From positions 1 to 13,113 of the forward strand of contig CAIPSZ010000032.1 of the NCBI GenBank assembly GCA_903867845.1: DNA of 13,113 nucleotides, written 5' to 3'. The translations under genes were made by a program, and so were the position numbers. Below, in pieces: positions 7,684-13,109 of the stretch. Position 1 is the stretch's first letter. The number at the start of each line of letters is the position of its first letter. Source of the stretch: Candidatus Kerfeldbacteria bacterium (GTDB taxonomy: Bacteria; Patescibacteriota; Patescibacteriia; PEXW01). Below the pieces are notes generated by a model, which had not been told where the DNA came from, made no database searches, and saw only the letters and a list, made by a program, of their open reading frames with translations.

Positions 7684-9452
7684 CCAGTGAATAAGTTTCT
7701 GGTCACCTTTGTCTCCACGTACCCGCCATCGGAAATTGTTGAAATCTGGAATGAGCTTGGCACGTAGTCTGTAATGACCCCTTTGAACGCTTTCTGCGGT
7801 TTCACTTCCAGCCCCGAGGTATAGTCGTAGACGAAGTTAATGCGCGTTGCGACGTGCCGCGTAATGTCGAATGGAATGACCGGGTTAACGCTAAACTGGT
7901 CGGTTGTAGAAAGCGTGCCATCTTTCGTTACCGCCGAAAGCTGCATGGTGTACGATCCTTCATCTGACGTATCATACTGGGCGGTATAATCCGGCGCGTC
8001 CGTGAAGTTATCCTGACCACATGATTTTGCTCGAACAATGCTCCCGTCTGACGTTGAGAGTTTTTTCGTTAAGCCAAATGGCTCTGTAACAACCATAGTG
8101 AGGTCGGCATTGCACAGCGTCTTGCCATTCTGGTCCAGTACACCCATGGCGAATTGCACCGTTTCGCCGGGATGGTATTCGGGCTTGAGCGTGTTAATGA
8201 CCAACACACCCCATTCAAACGCTTGCGTTACAGTACCGACTTTATTGCCTTCTTTCACCGTAAATTGCAGGGTGTACTTCCCAGGCCGCGTGAAATTCTT
8301 CGTGTCAACGTGATACTGCGCAACGGTATGCGCACCCTGCACTTGCGTTGTTACGTCAACGTTTGGCTGGATGGAGTCACCATTTGGCGCAATGAGCGTC
8401 GTTGAAACAATCTGGCGCTTCGTCGGCCCAACGCCAAAGAAGGCGAGGGAGGATTTCTGTTCGACCTCAACGTTCACCACGGGCTGCTCGCTGACGTTGA
8501 AGTTCTGCTTCTCGGTGCTCGTGGTACTTGCTGGCAGGAAGAGTTTCGGTGCTGCATCTTTGGGCCGTGAGCCAACGGCGAGGGCCATGCCATCAATCTG
8601 AACCTGCACGGACGCGTCCGTGGGGGCGGTCACGAAACGCGCACGCACGCGGAAACCCGGCAACGCTTCGCGCGCAAGGAGGGGAAAATTATACGTCCAG
8701 TACCCACCGTGCTCTGCATTGCTCACACTATCAGTGAGGAAGAATGAGTCTTGCTTCTTCCACTCTTGGCCATCCAAGCTCGTCTCAATTACTAGCACGT
8801 CGTTACTACTCACATTGCCATGGACGGACATGGAGACGAGAAGCTGTGCGTTGTTAAGTGATAAGTCACTAGGAAAGTCCGATGGGAGCGTAAAGTCGCT
8901 ACACAGTAAATTTGTGTCCGGTAGGGCGGGGCCATTCGTATTCCGACTTTGCACTGATGCGGCGTTGTCACTGGTGAACGTATCAGCACCGCTATTACTC
9001 ATGACCTCAATGGTTTTCGCACCGTCTGGATTCTGCCAACCTGAACAGTTCGCGGGGTTGGCAAGGTAGAGTTGATCGGTCGTGGACTGCGCGCGGGAGA
9101 TCAAGAGCGCACCAAAAGCCAGGACGACGACCGAAATGAAGGCTGCTCGCCGAGCGTTGTAGGTGAGCAAACTGAAGAGTCGTTCACGCTGGCGCTGGAA
9201 ATACTGCTTTTGCCGTTGGCGGCGGAGCCGGAGTTGCTGCCGGATGAGTTGTGCTCGACGCGGGGCGGGTAAGCGAAGGACTGGCGCTGGAATGTGCAGC
9301 GCTTGGTGTACGTCAGCTTGTGCGCGCCACGTTTTCATTTGCGCCCGAGCAGTCTTTTTCGATGCGCGAACCATGACCGTGCGCTTGCTGCGCAAGCCAA
9401 TGGGCTTTGCCTTGGAGTACCGCGTGTTCGACTTTTTTTTCGTTTGTGCCAT
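7677..9452 (-). CDS. N-terminal segment of giant membrane-anchored surface protein (frameshifted)
   Basis: This 591-aa segment is probably the front of one giant cell-surface protein that continues in 277-7683. Residues 1-102 are very rich in Lys, Arg and Gln and are presumably cytoplasmic. Residues 103-119 are a hydrophobic membrane segment, followed by a possible signal-peptidase site (SRA before QST), so it may be anchored or cleaved. Residues about 125-300 look like an extracellular beta domain. Residues about 345-530 resemble tandem macroglobulin (MG2-like) strands, with FEWGVLVINT at 412-421, then YHPGE, a VLDQNG turn, and a TEPFG strand end. The segment stops right after GGYVETKVTRNLFTGW, one residue beyond where this protein type normally enters its W-L-V-N-L-T-A-G linker. 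That linker is present one frame back. The start is ATG at 9452. No clear Shine-Dalgarno precedes it. Codons 4-7 contain eight consecutive A. The ligand or role is unknown; adhesion or cell contact is an inference. Confidence 0.8.
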   Translation of the reverse strand: MAQTKKKSNTRYSKAKPIGLRSKRTVMVRASKKTARAQMKTWRAQADVHQALHIPAPVLRLPAPRRAQLIRQQLRLRRQRQKQYFQRQRERLFSLLTYNARRAAFISVVVLAFGALLISRAQSTTDQLYLANPANCSGWQNPDGAKTIEVMSNSGADTFTSDNAASVQSRNTNGPALPDTNLLCSDFTLPSDFPSDLSLNNAQLLVSMSVHGNVSSNDVLVIETSLDGQEWKKQDSFFLTDSVSNAEHGGYWTYNFPLLAREALPGFRVRARFVTAPTDASVQVQIDGMALAVGSRPKDAAPKLFLPASTTSTEKQNFNVSEQPVVNVEVEQKSSLAFFGVGPTKRQIVSTTLIAPNGDSIQPNVDVTTQVQGAHTVAQYHVDTKNFTRPGKYTLQFTVKEGNKVGTVTQAFEWGVLVINTLKPEYHPGETVQFAMGVLDQNGKTLCNADLTMVVTEPFGLTKKLSTSDGSIVRAKSCGQDNFTDAPDYTAQYDTSDEGSYTMQLSAVTKDGTLSTTDQFSVNPVIPFDITRHVATRINFVYDYTSGLEVKPQKAFKGVITDYVPSSFQISTISDGGYVETKVTRNLFTGW

Positions 9453-9518
9453 GTGTGGAACTCATCCACTAAGGTGGCATTTTTCTCGCAGGAAATGAGA
9501 AAAATCCAATCTATATTA

Positions 9519-9533
9519 TGACAAAAAATGTCA
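9519..9533. promoter_or_regulatory. Dyad TGACA-N5-TGTCA in divergent intergenic region
   Basis: A perfect 5-bp inverted repeat with a 5-bp A-rich centre sits between the giant surface gene (leftward) and the small membrane-protein gene (rightward). AT-rich -10-like sequences adjoin it: TATTAT at 9513-9518 on plus, and TAATAT on minus over 9517-9512. It could be an operator or simply part of the leftward promoter. No regulator is visible. Confidence 0.35.
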
Positions 9534-9564
9534 CAATCAGCAATTGGTATTTCTCACTACAGGA

Positions 9565-9593
9565 TTGACAAGAATGCACCCGAGTGCTACAAC
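9565..9593 (+). promoter_or_regulatory. Sigma70-type promoter for the 88-aa membrane protein
   Basis: A perfect TTGACA at 9565-9570 is followed by a 17-bp spacer and TACAAC at 9588-9593. TGC precedes the hexamer as in an extended -10 element. The predicted transcript start near 9600 gives a leader of about 35 nt with GGAGG at 9623-9627. Confidence 0.65.
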
Positions 9594-9635
9594 ATCAGGT
9601 CAACTGAAATCACACAAAACACGGAGGTTTTCACA

Positions 9636-9902
9636 ATGCAGTGGATTTCCAAACTCATAGAGCGGTCAGGGCGCAATAACCACGTCGTGAAGTGCGCGTG
9701 CATCCTCATCTGCACGCTCATGGTCGCTGGTCTGTTCGGGTGTTCGAAGCTCGGCTTCATCCTTGCCGGCCTCGTTGCTCTCGTCATGGTCGCGAACTAC
9801 GGGCGTCTCTGGGAAATTGTCGGCATTCCACCGGATCCTTGCTCGGAATCGGTAGCCGTCACCGAACACCCGGACGTGATTGAGGAAATTGCTCGTTCGT
9901 AA
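9636..9902 (+). CDS. Small two-helix membrane protein, unknown function (88 aa)
   Basis: I do not recognise this family. The start is ATG at 9636, chosen because GGAGG lies eight bases upstream and a promoter with a perfect -35 box ends before it. An in-frame ATG at 9528 would precede that promoter. A short positively charged N-terminus (MQWISKLIERSGRNNHVVK) is followed by a hydrophobic stretch of about residues 18-54, broken near GCSK at 35-38, consistent with two tightly spaced membrane helices and a hairpin turn. The tail (PPDPCSESVAV onward) is acidic and soluble. Cys residues fall in the first helix (CACILIC), at the turn and in the tail. A lipobox reading of LFGC is weak because Phe at -2 is unusual. 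It is monocistronic, diverges from the giant surface gene and ends just before a strong terminator. A membrane role is likely; nothing more can be said. Confidence 0.75.
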   Translation: MQWISKLIERSGRNNHVVKCACILICTLMVAGLFGCSKLGFILAGLVALVMVANYGRLWEIVGIPPDPCSESVAVTEHPDVIEEIARS

Positions 9903-9909
9903 AAAAGAA

Positions 9910-9941
9910 AAAACCGGATCTATACAGAGAGATCCGGTTTT
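9910..9941. terminator. Bidirectional intrinsic terminator
   Basis: AAAACCGGATCT at 9910-9921 pairs perfectly with AGATCCGGTTTT at 9930-9941 around an 8-nt loop. T-rich sequence follows on plus (TCATTTT), and a stronger T tract follows on minus (TTTTTTCTTTTTT). It separates two convergent genes, ending the 88-aa gene and the 106-aa gene. Confidence 0.9.
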
Positions 9942-9970
9942 CATTTTCCCTCAGACGCTTCGTGAACGAT

Positions 9971-10291
9971 CTAGTCGAACAGCGGCTGGTACTTGGGCCA
10001 CGTCGCTGCAACATTACCATTCGGTGGCGCAACGATGATGAATGCGTACGTCTTCGTTCCCCGCTTCTTTACCGCGTCCGGAAGGGACTCGGTAGCAGAA
10101 ACTTGAAAGTTGCACGCGTGATCAGCGCAGATGAATTGAAACGTCATTGGTAAGGAGCCGCCAGCTATAACCGCAAGGTGCAGTGGGTTACCGTCAATTG
10201 GACAGTGCAACCCTTCGGCTGAAGGGAGTGTGCCGGTTATTGCGTACGCTGCAACCTGCGTTTCTAAAGAGACTTTTGGATTATTCTCCAC
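9971..10291 (-). CDS. Hypothetical 106-aa protein with Cys cluster
   Basis: I do not recognise this protein. The frame is open up to a TTG at 10327, but the best start is GTG at 10291, because AAGGAG (10303-10298) lies six bases upstream; this gives MENNPKVSLETQVAAY. The centre holds C30 in LHCPIDGNPLHL and C55/C60 in FICADHAC, a partial zinc-ribbon-like arrangement of three Cys plus a nearby His (58). The C-terminal half (TYAFIIVAPPNGN) is a beta strand with a loop. No signal peptide or membrane segment is seen, so it is probably a cytoplasmic protein. It is monocistronic, convergent with the 88-aa gene and shares its terminator. It lies downstream of the CoA-binding gene on the same strand but is probably separated from it by a weak terminator. 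The clear ribosome site and terminator support its being real. Confidence 0.65.
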   Translation of the reverse strand: MENNPKVSLETQVAAYAITGTLPSAEGLHCPIDGNPLHLAVIAGGSLPMTFQFICADHACNFQVSATESLPDAVKKRGTKTYAFIIVAPPNGNVAATWPKYQPLFD

Positions 10292-10339
10292 AACAAACTC
10301 CTTTTTGGTGTTCAACTTCAATGCCAACCAGGCTAACGC

Positions 10340-10368
10340 AAAAACCCCTGTGTGTCAATGCTCGGGGT
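10340..10368 (-). terminator. Weak terminator after the CoA-binding gene
   Basis: On the minus strand ACCCC (10368-10364) can pair with GGGGT (10348-10344) around a 15-nt loop, followed by a run of T ending at 10340. The stem is short and the loop large, so this is tentative. It sits correctly just past the stop of the CoA-binding gene at 10379. Confidence 0.4.
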
Positions 10369-10378
10369 ATTCGCTTGC

Positions 10379-10774
10379 CTACGCTGACGCCAGTCGCCGC
10401 GCCACCATGATGCACGTGCCAGCGTCATTCAACGTGACGCCCAATTTCTTGGCACGTTCAGCAATTTCCTCGGACTCAGCGCCGGGCTGGAACCACAGCT
10501 TCTTCATGGAAAGGTGCGCGGCTTGCTCTAGAATTTTCAACCCGACTGCTGGCGGCACGACAATAACGAGCACATCGGGGCGCCAGGGCAACGTACCCAA
10601 GTCTGGGTAGCACGGTATCCCGCCAATGTCCGTGTACTTCGGGTTCACGCCAACCACGGTGAAGCCGGCGCTGTGCAAATCCTGCAGCACGCGGTAGCCG
10701 TACTTTTCTTGATTTGTGGTTGCCCCAACCACGGCGTATCTCGTACCGGGTTGGAGGAATACTTGCGCGTCCAT
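10379..10774 (-). CDS. CoA-binding domain protein (YccU-like)
   Basis: This 131-aa protein matches the small CoA-binding family (CoA_binding_2, YccU-like), a Rossmann-fold domain related to the nucleotide-binding part of succinyl-CoA synthetase. Visible family features are YAVVGATTNQEKYGYR at 13-28 (first strand and ligand loop), VVGVNPKY at 40-47, DVLVIVVPP at 67-75, LWFQPGAESEE at 93-103 and the final NDAGTCIMV at 116-124. Length is normal for the family. The biological role of these proteins is poorly defined; binding of coenzyme A or a related acyl-CoA is the family expectation. Start is ATG at 10774. No Shine-Dalgarno is visible upstream, so the mRNA may have a very short leader. It diverges from the YjbQ gene across only 49 bp. 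Confidence 0.9.
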   Translation of the reverse strand: MDAQVFLQPGTRYAVVGATTNQEKYGYRVLQDLHSAGFTVVGVNPKYTDIGGIPCYPDLGTLPWRPDVLVIVVPPAVGLKILEQAAHLSMKKLWFQPGAESEEIAERAKKLGVTLNDAGTCIMVARRLASA

Positions 10775-10798
10775 AAGGTTTTGGTACTATCAGGGATA

Positions 10799-10813
10799 CG
10801 TATAGAGTATACG
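10799..10813. promoter_or_regulatory. Perfect dyad CGTATA-GAG-TATACG between divergent genes
   Basis: A 6-3-6 perfect palindrome occupies 15 of the 49 bp between the start of the CoA-binding gene (leftward, ATG at 10774) and the YjbQ gene (rightward, ATG at 10824). Its arms can act as TATA-type -10 boxes in both directions (TATACG on plus ends ten bases before the YjbQ start codon). It may be a shared promoter core, an operator, or both. Confidence 0.45.
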
Positions 10814-10823
10814 CCTTTTGCCT

Positions 10824-11357
10824 ATGAGCACGCGCACCCCGGTTGCAACCACCGAGACCAAGCAATACCACACCAAGCACCGCCAGGAATTCATCACCAT
10901 CACCAAGGATGTGGAAGATTTTATTACGAAGAGCGGCGTGGAGACGGGAACGGTCACCGTGCAGTCGCACCACACCACGGCGAGCATTTGGGTGAATGAG
11001 GATGAGAAAAATTTGATTGGGCCCAAGGACAAACTCGGCTACACGCACGACCTCTCGCGCGTGCTGGATCGGTTTGCCGATCCCGAAGAGGAGTACGGCC
11101 ACAACGACGTGCGCGATGTGAACAACCCCAAGGGCAAGCGCGACACCCACCTCTGCACGCCCGACTCCTGCGGCGTGGTGCACGAGTGCATCAACGGCCA
11201 CGCCCATGCGCAAGCCATGATCCTCACCAGCTCGGTGACGATGATTATTGAAAAAGGGAAATTGGTGAAAGGCATCTGGCAGCAAATCATGCTCGTCGAA
11301 TTGGACCACGACCGCGAGCGCAAGGTCACTTTCCTGGCACAAGGGTTAGGGAAGTAA
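10824..11357 (+). CDS. yjbQ: YjbQ / UPF0047 family protein
   Basis: This 177-aa protein belongs to the UPF0047 (YjbQ) family, whose members have been annotated as having secondary thiamine-phosphate synthase activity. The physiological role is unsettled. Family marks are SHHTTASIWVNEDE at 48-61, the Y-G-H-N-D segment at 91-95, NGHAHAQAMILTSS at 124-137 with clustered His residues expected to bind metal or phosphate, and KLVKGIWQQIMLVELD at 146-161. HLCTPDSCGVVHEC at 109-122 adds three Cys between the conserved blocks, somewhat longer than I expect for the family. Start is ATG at 10824. A TTG two codons upstream is less likely. No Shine-Dalgarno is seen, as for its divergent neighbour. A palindromic repeat follows four bases past the stop. 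Confidence 0.9.
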   Translation: MSTRTPVATTETKQYHTKHRQEFITITKDVEDFITKSGVETGTVTVQSHHTTASIWVNEDEKNLIGPKDKLGYTHDLSRVLDRFADPEEEYGHNDVRDVNNPKGKRDTHLCTPDSCGVVHECINGHAHAQAMILTSSVTMIIEKGKLVKGIWQQIMLVELDHDRERKVTFLAQGLGK

Positions 11358-11360
11358 TCA

Positions 11361-11443
11361 TTGTCATTGCGAGGAGCGAAGCGACGTGGCAATCCCGCCA
11401 CACCTTGCGGGAGCATGATTGCTTCGCTTGCGCTCGCAAAGAA
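11361..11443. repeat. Interspersed palindromic repeat (CATTGCGAGGAGCGAAGCGA type)
   Basis: The left arm at 11361-11394 contains CATTGCGAGGAGCGAAGCGA and ends GTGGCAATC. The right arm at 11417-11443 reads GATTGCTTCGCTTGCGCTCG then CAAAGAA, an imperfect reverse complement. A nested stem, TCCCGC at 11393-11398 with GCGGGA at 11407-11412, sits in the centre. This sequence type is known to me as an interspersed palindrome that recurs in intergenic regions of many unrelated bacterial genomes. It carries no coding capacity. It lies in the convergent gap between the YjbQ and phosphatidyltransferase genes. Only one copy is in this window. Confidence 0.85.
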
Positions 11444-11471
11444 AACGACCTCTCACTATTGAGAAGTCGTT
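11444..11471. terminator. Bidirectional terminator hairpin, overlapping a stop codon
   Basis: AACGACCTCTCA at 11444-11455 pairs with TGAGAAGTCGTT at 11460-11471, with one C-A mismatch and a CTAT loop. On minus it is followed by TTTTCTTT; on plus by ATTGGTTTTT. Its last bases overlap the stop codon of the phosphatidyltransferase gene (11472-11470). It separates the two convergent genes, together with the adjoining palindromic repeat. Confidence 0.75.
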
Positions 11472-12048
11472 ATTGGTTTTTCCTCTCCTTGATGCGCAGG
11501 AGCCAGCGGATCCACCAGCGGTAGTCTTTGTCCTCCTTTAGGGCCAGGTGGCCAACGATGCTGCCAATGGCCAGCAGGATGGCAAGCCACAGGAGCCATG
11601 CGGCCAGTGCAGGCTGGCGCAGGAAAAGCAAGATAATTGCTGCACCTTCGGTGCAGAGCTTCACCTTGCCGAACCAGTTAGAGCCCAAGCGGCGCGGGAC
11701 GTGGAATAGGAAGACGATGCCAGGAAGTGCCGCGAGCGCGACTGCAAAGATGATAATGAGCTCGAATGGCACGTGGAGTTCCGGGTACAGCAGTTGGAAT
11801 TGGTAGAGCACGAAGACATGTAGCACCTTATCCGCCAGCGGATCCAGCAACTTGCCAATGTCTGAAATTGCTTCCAGACGACGCGCTGACCAACCATCCA
11901 GCCAGTCGGTTACCAGTGCTGCCACGTACATCCAGAACGCCGTGCTGAAGTCATCCTGGCTCATGGCCCACCAGATAGGGAGCACCGCGAGCATGCGCAC
12001 GAACGAGAGGAGGTTTGGAATGAGGTACTTGATGTACTTCCATTTCAT
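11470..12048 (-). CDS. CDP-alcohol phosphatidyltransferase (PgsA-like)
   Basis: This 192-aa integral membrane enzyme of phospholipid synthesis would transfer a phosphatidyl group from CDP-diacylglycerol to an alcohol, or a related CDP-alcohol reaction, in the cytoplasmic membrane. The family signature is complete: D48-WL-D51-G52-WS-A55-R56, eight residues, G65-KLL-D69-PLA-D73, matching D-x2-D-G-x2-A-R-x8-G-x3-D-x3-D with all catalytic and Mg-binding Asp present. About six hydrophobic helices are visible, with a basic C-terminus (IRWLLRIKERKNQ). The length suits a glycerol-phosphate type (PgsA), but substrate cannot be fixed from sequence alone. Start is ATG at 12048 because GGAGG (12058-12054) lies five bases upstream. 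A TTG-initiated extension to 12066 would cover that ribosome site. It ends inside a shared hairpin convergent with YjbQ. Confidence 0.92.
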   Translation of the reverse strand: MKWKYIKYLIPNLLSFVRMLAVLPIWWAMSQDDFSTAFWMYVAALVTDWLDGWSARRLEAISDIGKLLDPLADKVLHVFVLYQFQLLYPELHVPFELIIIFAVALAALPGIVFLFHVPRRLGSNWFGKVKLCTEGAAIILLFLRQPALAAWLLWLAILLAIGSIVGHLALKEDKDYRWWIRWLLRIKERKNQ

Positions 12049-12068
12049 AGCAACCTCCAATTTCAAAG

Positions 12069-12088
12069 GGCTAGTTGTGGAGCTAGCC
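12069..12088. repeat. Short inverted repeat GGCTAG / CTAGCC
   Basis: A 6-bp inverted repeat with an 8-nt centre lies in the divergent gap upstream of the phosphatidyltransferase gene (ATG at 12048). It could form a small hairpin in a leader RNA or be a protein site. There is no T run on either side, so it is not a terminator. Confidence 0.3.
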
Positions 12089-12108
12089 TAGGTGAAGGTA
12101 AGACGCCC

Positions 12109-12129
12109 GTCAACATGCAAACTGTTGAC
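12109..12129. promoter_or_regulatory. Operator-like dyad GTCAACA-N7-TGTTGAC over a -35 box
   Basis: A perfect 7-bp inverted repeat with a 7-bp centre (dyad centred at 12119) has its right arm overlapping the TTGACA -35 box at 12125-12130. The 21-bp size and the position over a promoter element are those of a repressor-dimer operator. The candidate controlled gene is the GlcG-like gene at 12193. No regulator gene is in the window. Confidence 0.5.
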
Positions 12130-12153
12130 ATAACGCCGTATCCATGATAGGTT
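12125..12153 (+). promoter_or_regulatory. Sigma70-type promoter for the GlcG-like gene
   Basis: TTGACA at 12125-12130 is followed by a 17-bp spacer and TAGGTT at 12148-12153, preceded by TGA as in an extended -10. The -10 is weak, but the -35 is perfect. Leader to the ATG at 12193 is about 33 nt with GGAGA at 12182-12186. Confidence 0.6.
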
Positions 12154-12192
12154 GGCCGGAACCCTAACACCAAAACGCATTGGAGAAAGTAC

Positions 12193-12699
12193 ATGAACAG
12201 ACCGGAACTTCCGTCGAACAAGGAGATCCTCAATGACATCATCTGGTGTTTTGAGAATGCCCTCAAAAAACTCTGTGAGTTGCCCGAGTACACGGACGAG
12301 CGCCAGGGTGGGTACGCAGTGCTCATGAATGCGAGCACTGGCGACATTATCGCTTGCATCCGTGTTGGCTTACCGACACCTGGAAAAGAAGACAAGTACA
12401 TGGCCTTTGCCATTGAGAAAGCCAAACGTCTCTTCAACTCACGGAAACAGGATGGCACAATTGTCAGTAGCTGGCAGACCAGAAACCCTGATGCGGACCA
12501 GTATGGCGGGGCAATCTACGGTGTTGGTTGGATTGCATCATTCTCTGGTTTATCACCTGATACAGCTGACGATGCAGTGTCTGCCGCAGCACTTGCCCAG
12601 CTTGAAGAGAATCCGCTTCCGCGCGAACAGGCGCTCGCTATCGGCGCCATCAGTGATAACCCGTTCATGGAGCCGCTCATCAAAATCGTTCTGCAGTAA
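12193..12699 (+). CDS. GlcG/HbpS-like domain protein
   Basis: This 168-aa protein looks like a divergent member of the GlcG/HbpS superfamily, whose members include haem-binding and sensor-linked proteins; that assignment is by pattern only. Shared features are a first helix (12-33), a strand GYAVLMNASTGDIIACIRVG at 40-59 with the V-x-x-x-x-G-x-x-x-x-x-R layout, a helix with AFAIEKAKRLFNS at 71-83, GGAIYGVGWIASFSGLSPDTADD at 105-127 resembling the GG-P...GAIGVSG...D segment, and a final helix. The usual His or other ligand positions cannot be verified. There is no signal peptide, so it is probably cytoplasmic. Start is ATG at 12193, with GGAGA six bases upstream. It has its own promoter and terminator. 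The haem link is not established; a generic small-molecule binding fold is equally possible. Confidence 0.6.
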   Translation: MNRPELPSNKEILNDIIWCFENALKKLCELPEYTDERQGGYAVLMNASTGDIIACIRVGLPTPGKEDKYMAFAIEKAKRLFNSRKQDGTIVSSWQTRNPDADQYGGAIYGVGWIASFSGLSPDTADDAVSAAALAQLEENPLPREQALAIGAISDNPFMEPLIKIVLQ

Positions 12700-12714
12700 A
12701 TACAACTGCAAATT

Positions 12715-12743
12715 AGCCACCAAGACCAATGGTGGCTTTTCCT
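12715..12743 (+). terminator. Intrinsic terminator after the GlcG-like gene
   Basis: AGCCACCA at 12715-12722 pairs perfectly with TGGTGGCT at 12730-12737 around a 7-nt loop, followed on plus by TTTCCTTT. It begins 16 bases past the stop codon. On minus the following sequence (AATTTG) is poor, so it mainly serves the plus-strand gene. Confidence 0.85.
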
Positions 12744-12764
12744 TTGTCATCTTAAATTCCTAAC

Positions 12765-13109
12765 CTACAAATGTTTTTGCGTTCCTCCAACAGGATCGCT
12801 CACGTAACCGTGCTTGTACTGACTGCACGCTTGGGTAACTGATGCATCAGGAAAACTTCGAAAGATCTCGCACTGGCCCTGACAATCCGTGTGAGTTTGG
12901 CAAGCCTTTCCGACATCAGTGGTTTTTCCGTAATAGCACGTTCCCATAGTCCATAACTCACCAGTAACATCACGATACATTCCACCCCGAATTCTACAGA
13001 GGGCGATGTAGGCATTGTTAAAAGGTCCAAAATCTGGGTAGCTTTCGCCACGGAGAAGGGAAATAACAAGATAAGTCCCTAATACCAACACGGCCCCTAT
13101 TACTACCAT
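12765..13109 (-). CDS. Cys-rich small protein with N-terminal membrane anchor, possibly incomplete at 5' end
   Basis: I do not recognise this family. The frame begins at ATG 13109, four bases from the window edge, and stays open beyond it, so the true start may be further right. Residues 1-19 (MVVIGAVLVLGTYLVISLL) are a membrane segment or uncleaved signal; the rest would lie outside the membrane. Six Cys at 38, 58, 70, 76, 80 and 95 include GKACQTHTDCQGQCE, a closely spaced C-x5-C-x3-C knot, and suggest three disulfides in an exported domain. No lipobox is visible in the part seen. It converges with the GlcG-like gene. The role is unknown; similar short Cys-knot segments occur in other exported proteins of small-genome bacteria, but I cannot tie this one to any. 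Confidence 0.65.
   Translation of the reverse strand: MVVIGAVLVLGTYLVISLLRGESYPDFGPFNNAYIALCRIRGGMYRDVTGELWTMGTCYYGKTTDVGKACQTHTDCQGQCEIFRSFPDASVTQACSQYKHGYVSDPVGGTQKHL

Noticed and set aside
7677..7700. Programmed -1 frameshift site in the giant gene
   Set aside because: No slippery heptamer and no convincing downstream pseudoknot were seen. A one-base loss is simpler. It is kept as an alternative in the finding but not annotated.
1..9452. Possible CRISPR array or tandem satellite in the repetitive region
   Set aside because: The repeats are protein-level, irregular in spacing and lie in long open frames. No direct repeats of 25-40 bp alternate with unique spacers.
9480..9504. Inverted repeat TTTTTCTC / GAGAAAAA upstream of the giant gene
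   Set aside because: It is low-complexity with a 9-nt loop in an AT-rich leader. It is too weak to call a terminator or regulatory hairpin.
9720..9750. Lipobox in the 88-aa protein (LFGC)
   Set aside because: Phe at position -2 is atypical, and the hydrophobic stretch continues past the Cys, which fits two membrane helices better than a lipoprotein signal.
9528..9902. Longer 124-aa form of the small membrane protein starting at 9528
   Set aside because: The start would precede the TTGACA promoter at 9565 and lacks a ribosome site. ATG at 9636 has GGAGG at the right distance.
10476..11342. Minus-strand open frame of 288 codons overlapping the YjbQ gene and part of the CoA-binding gene
   Set aside because: Both overlapped genes match known families in their own frames. 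This frame is His- and Arg-rich and shows no family match or ribosome site, so it is a shadow.
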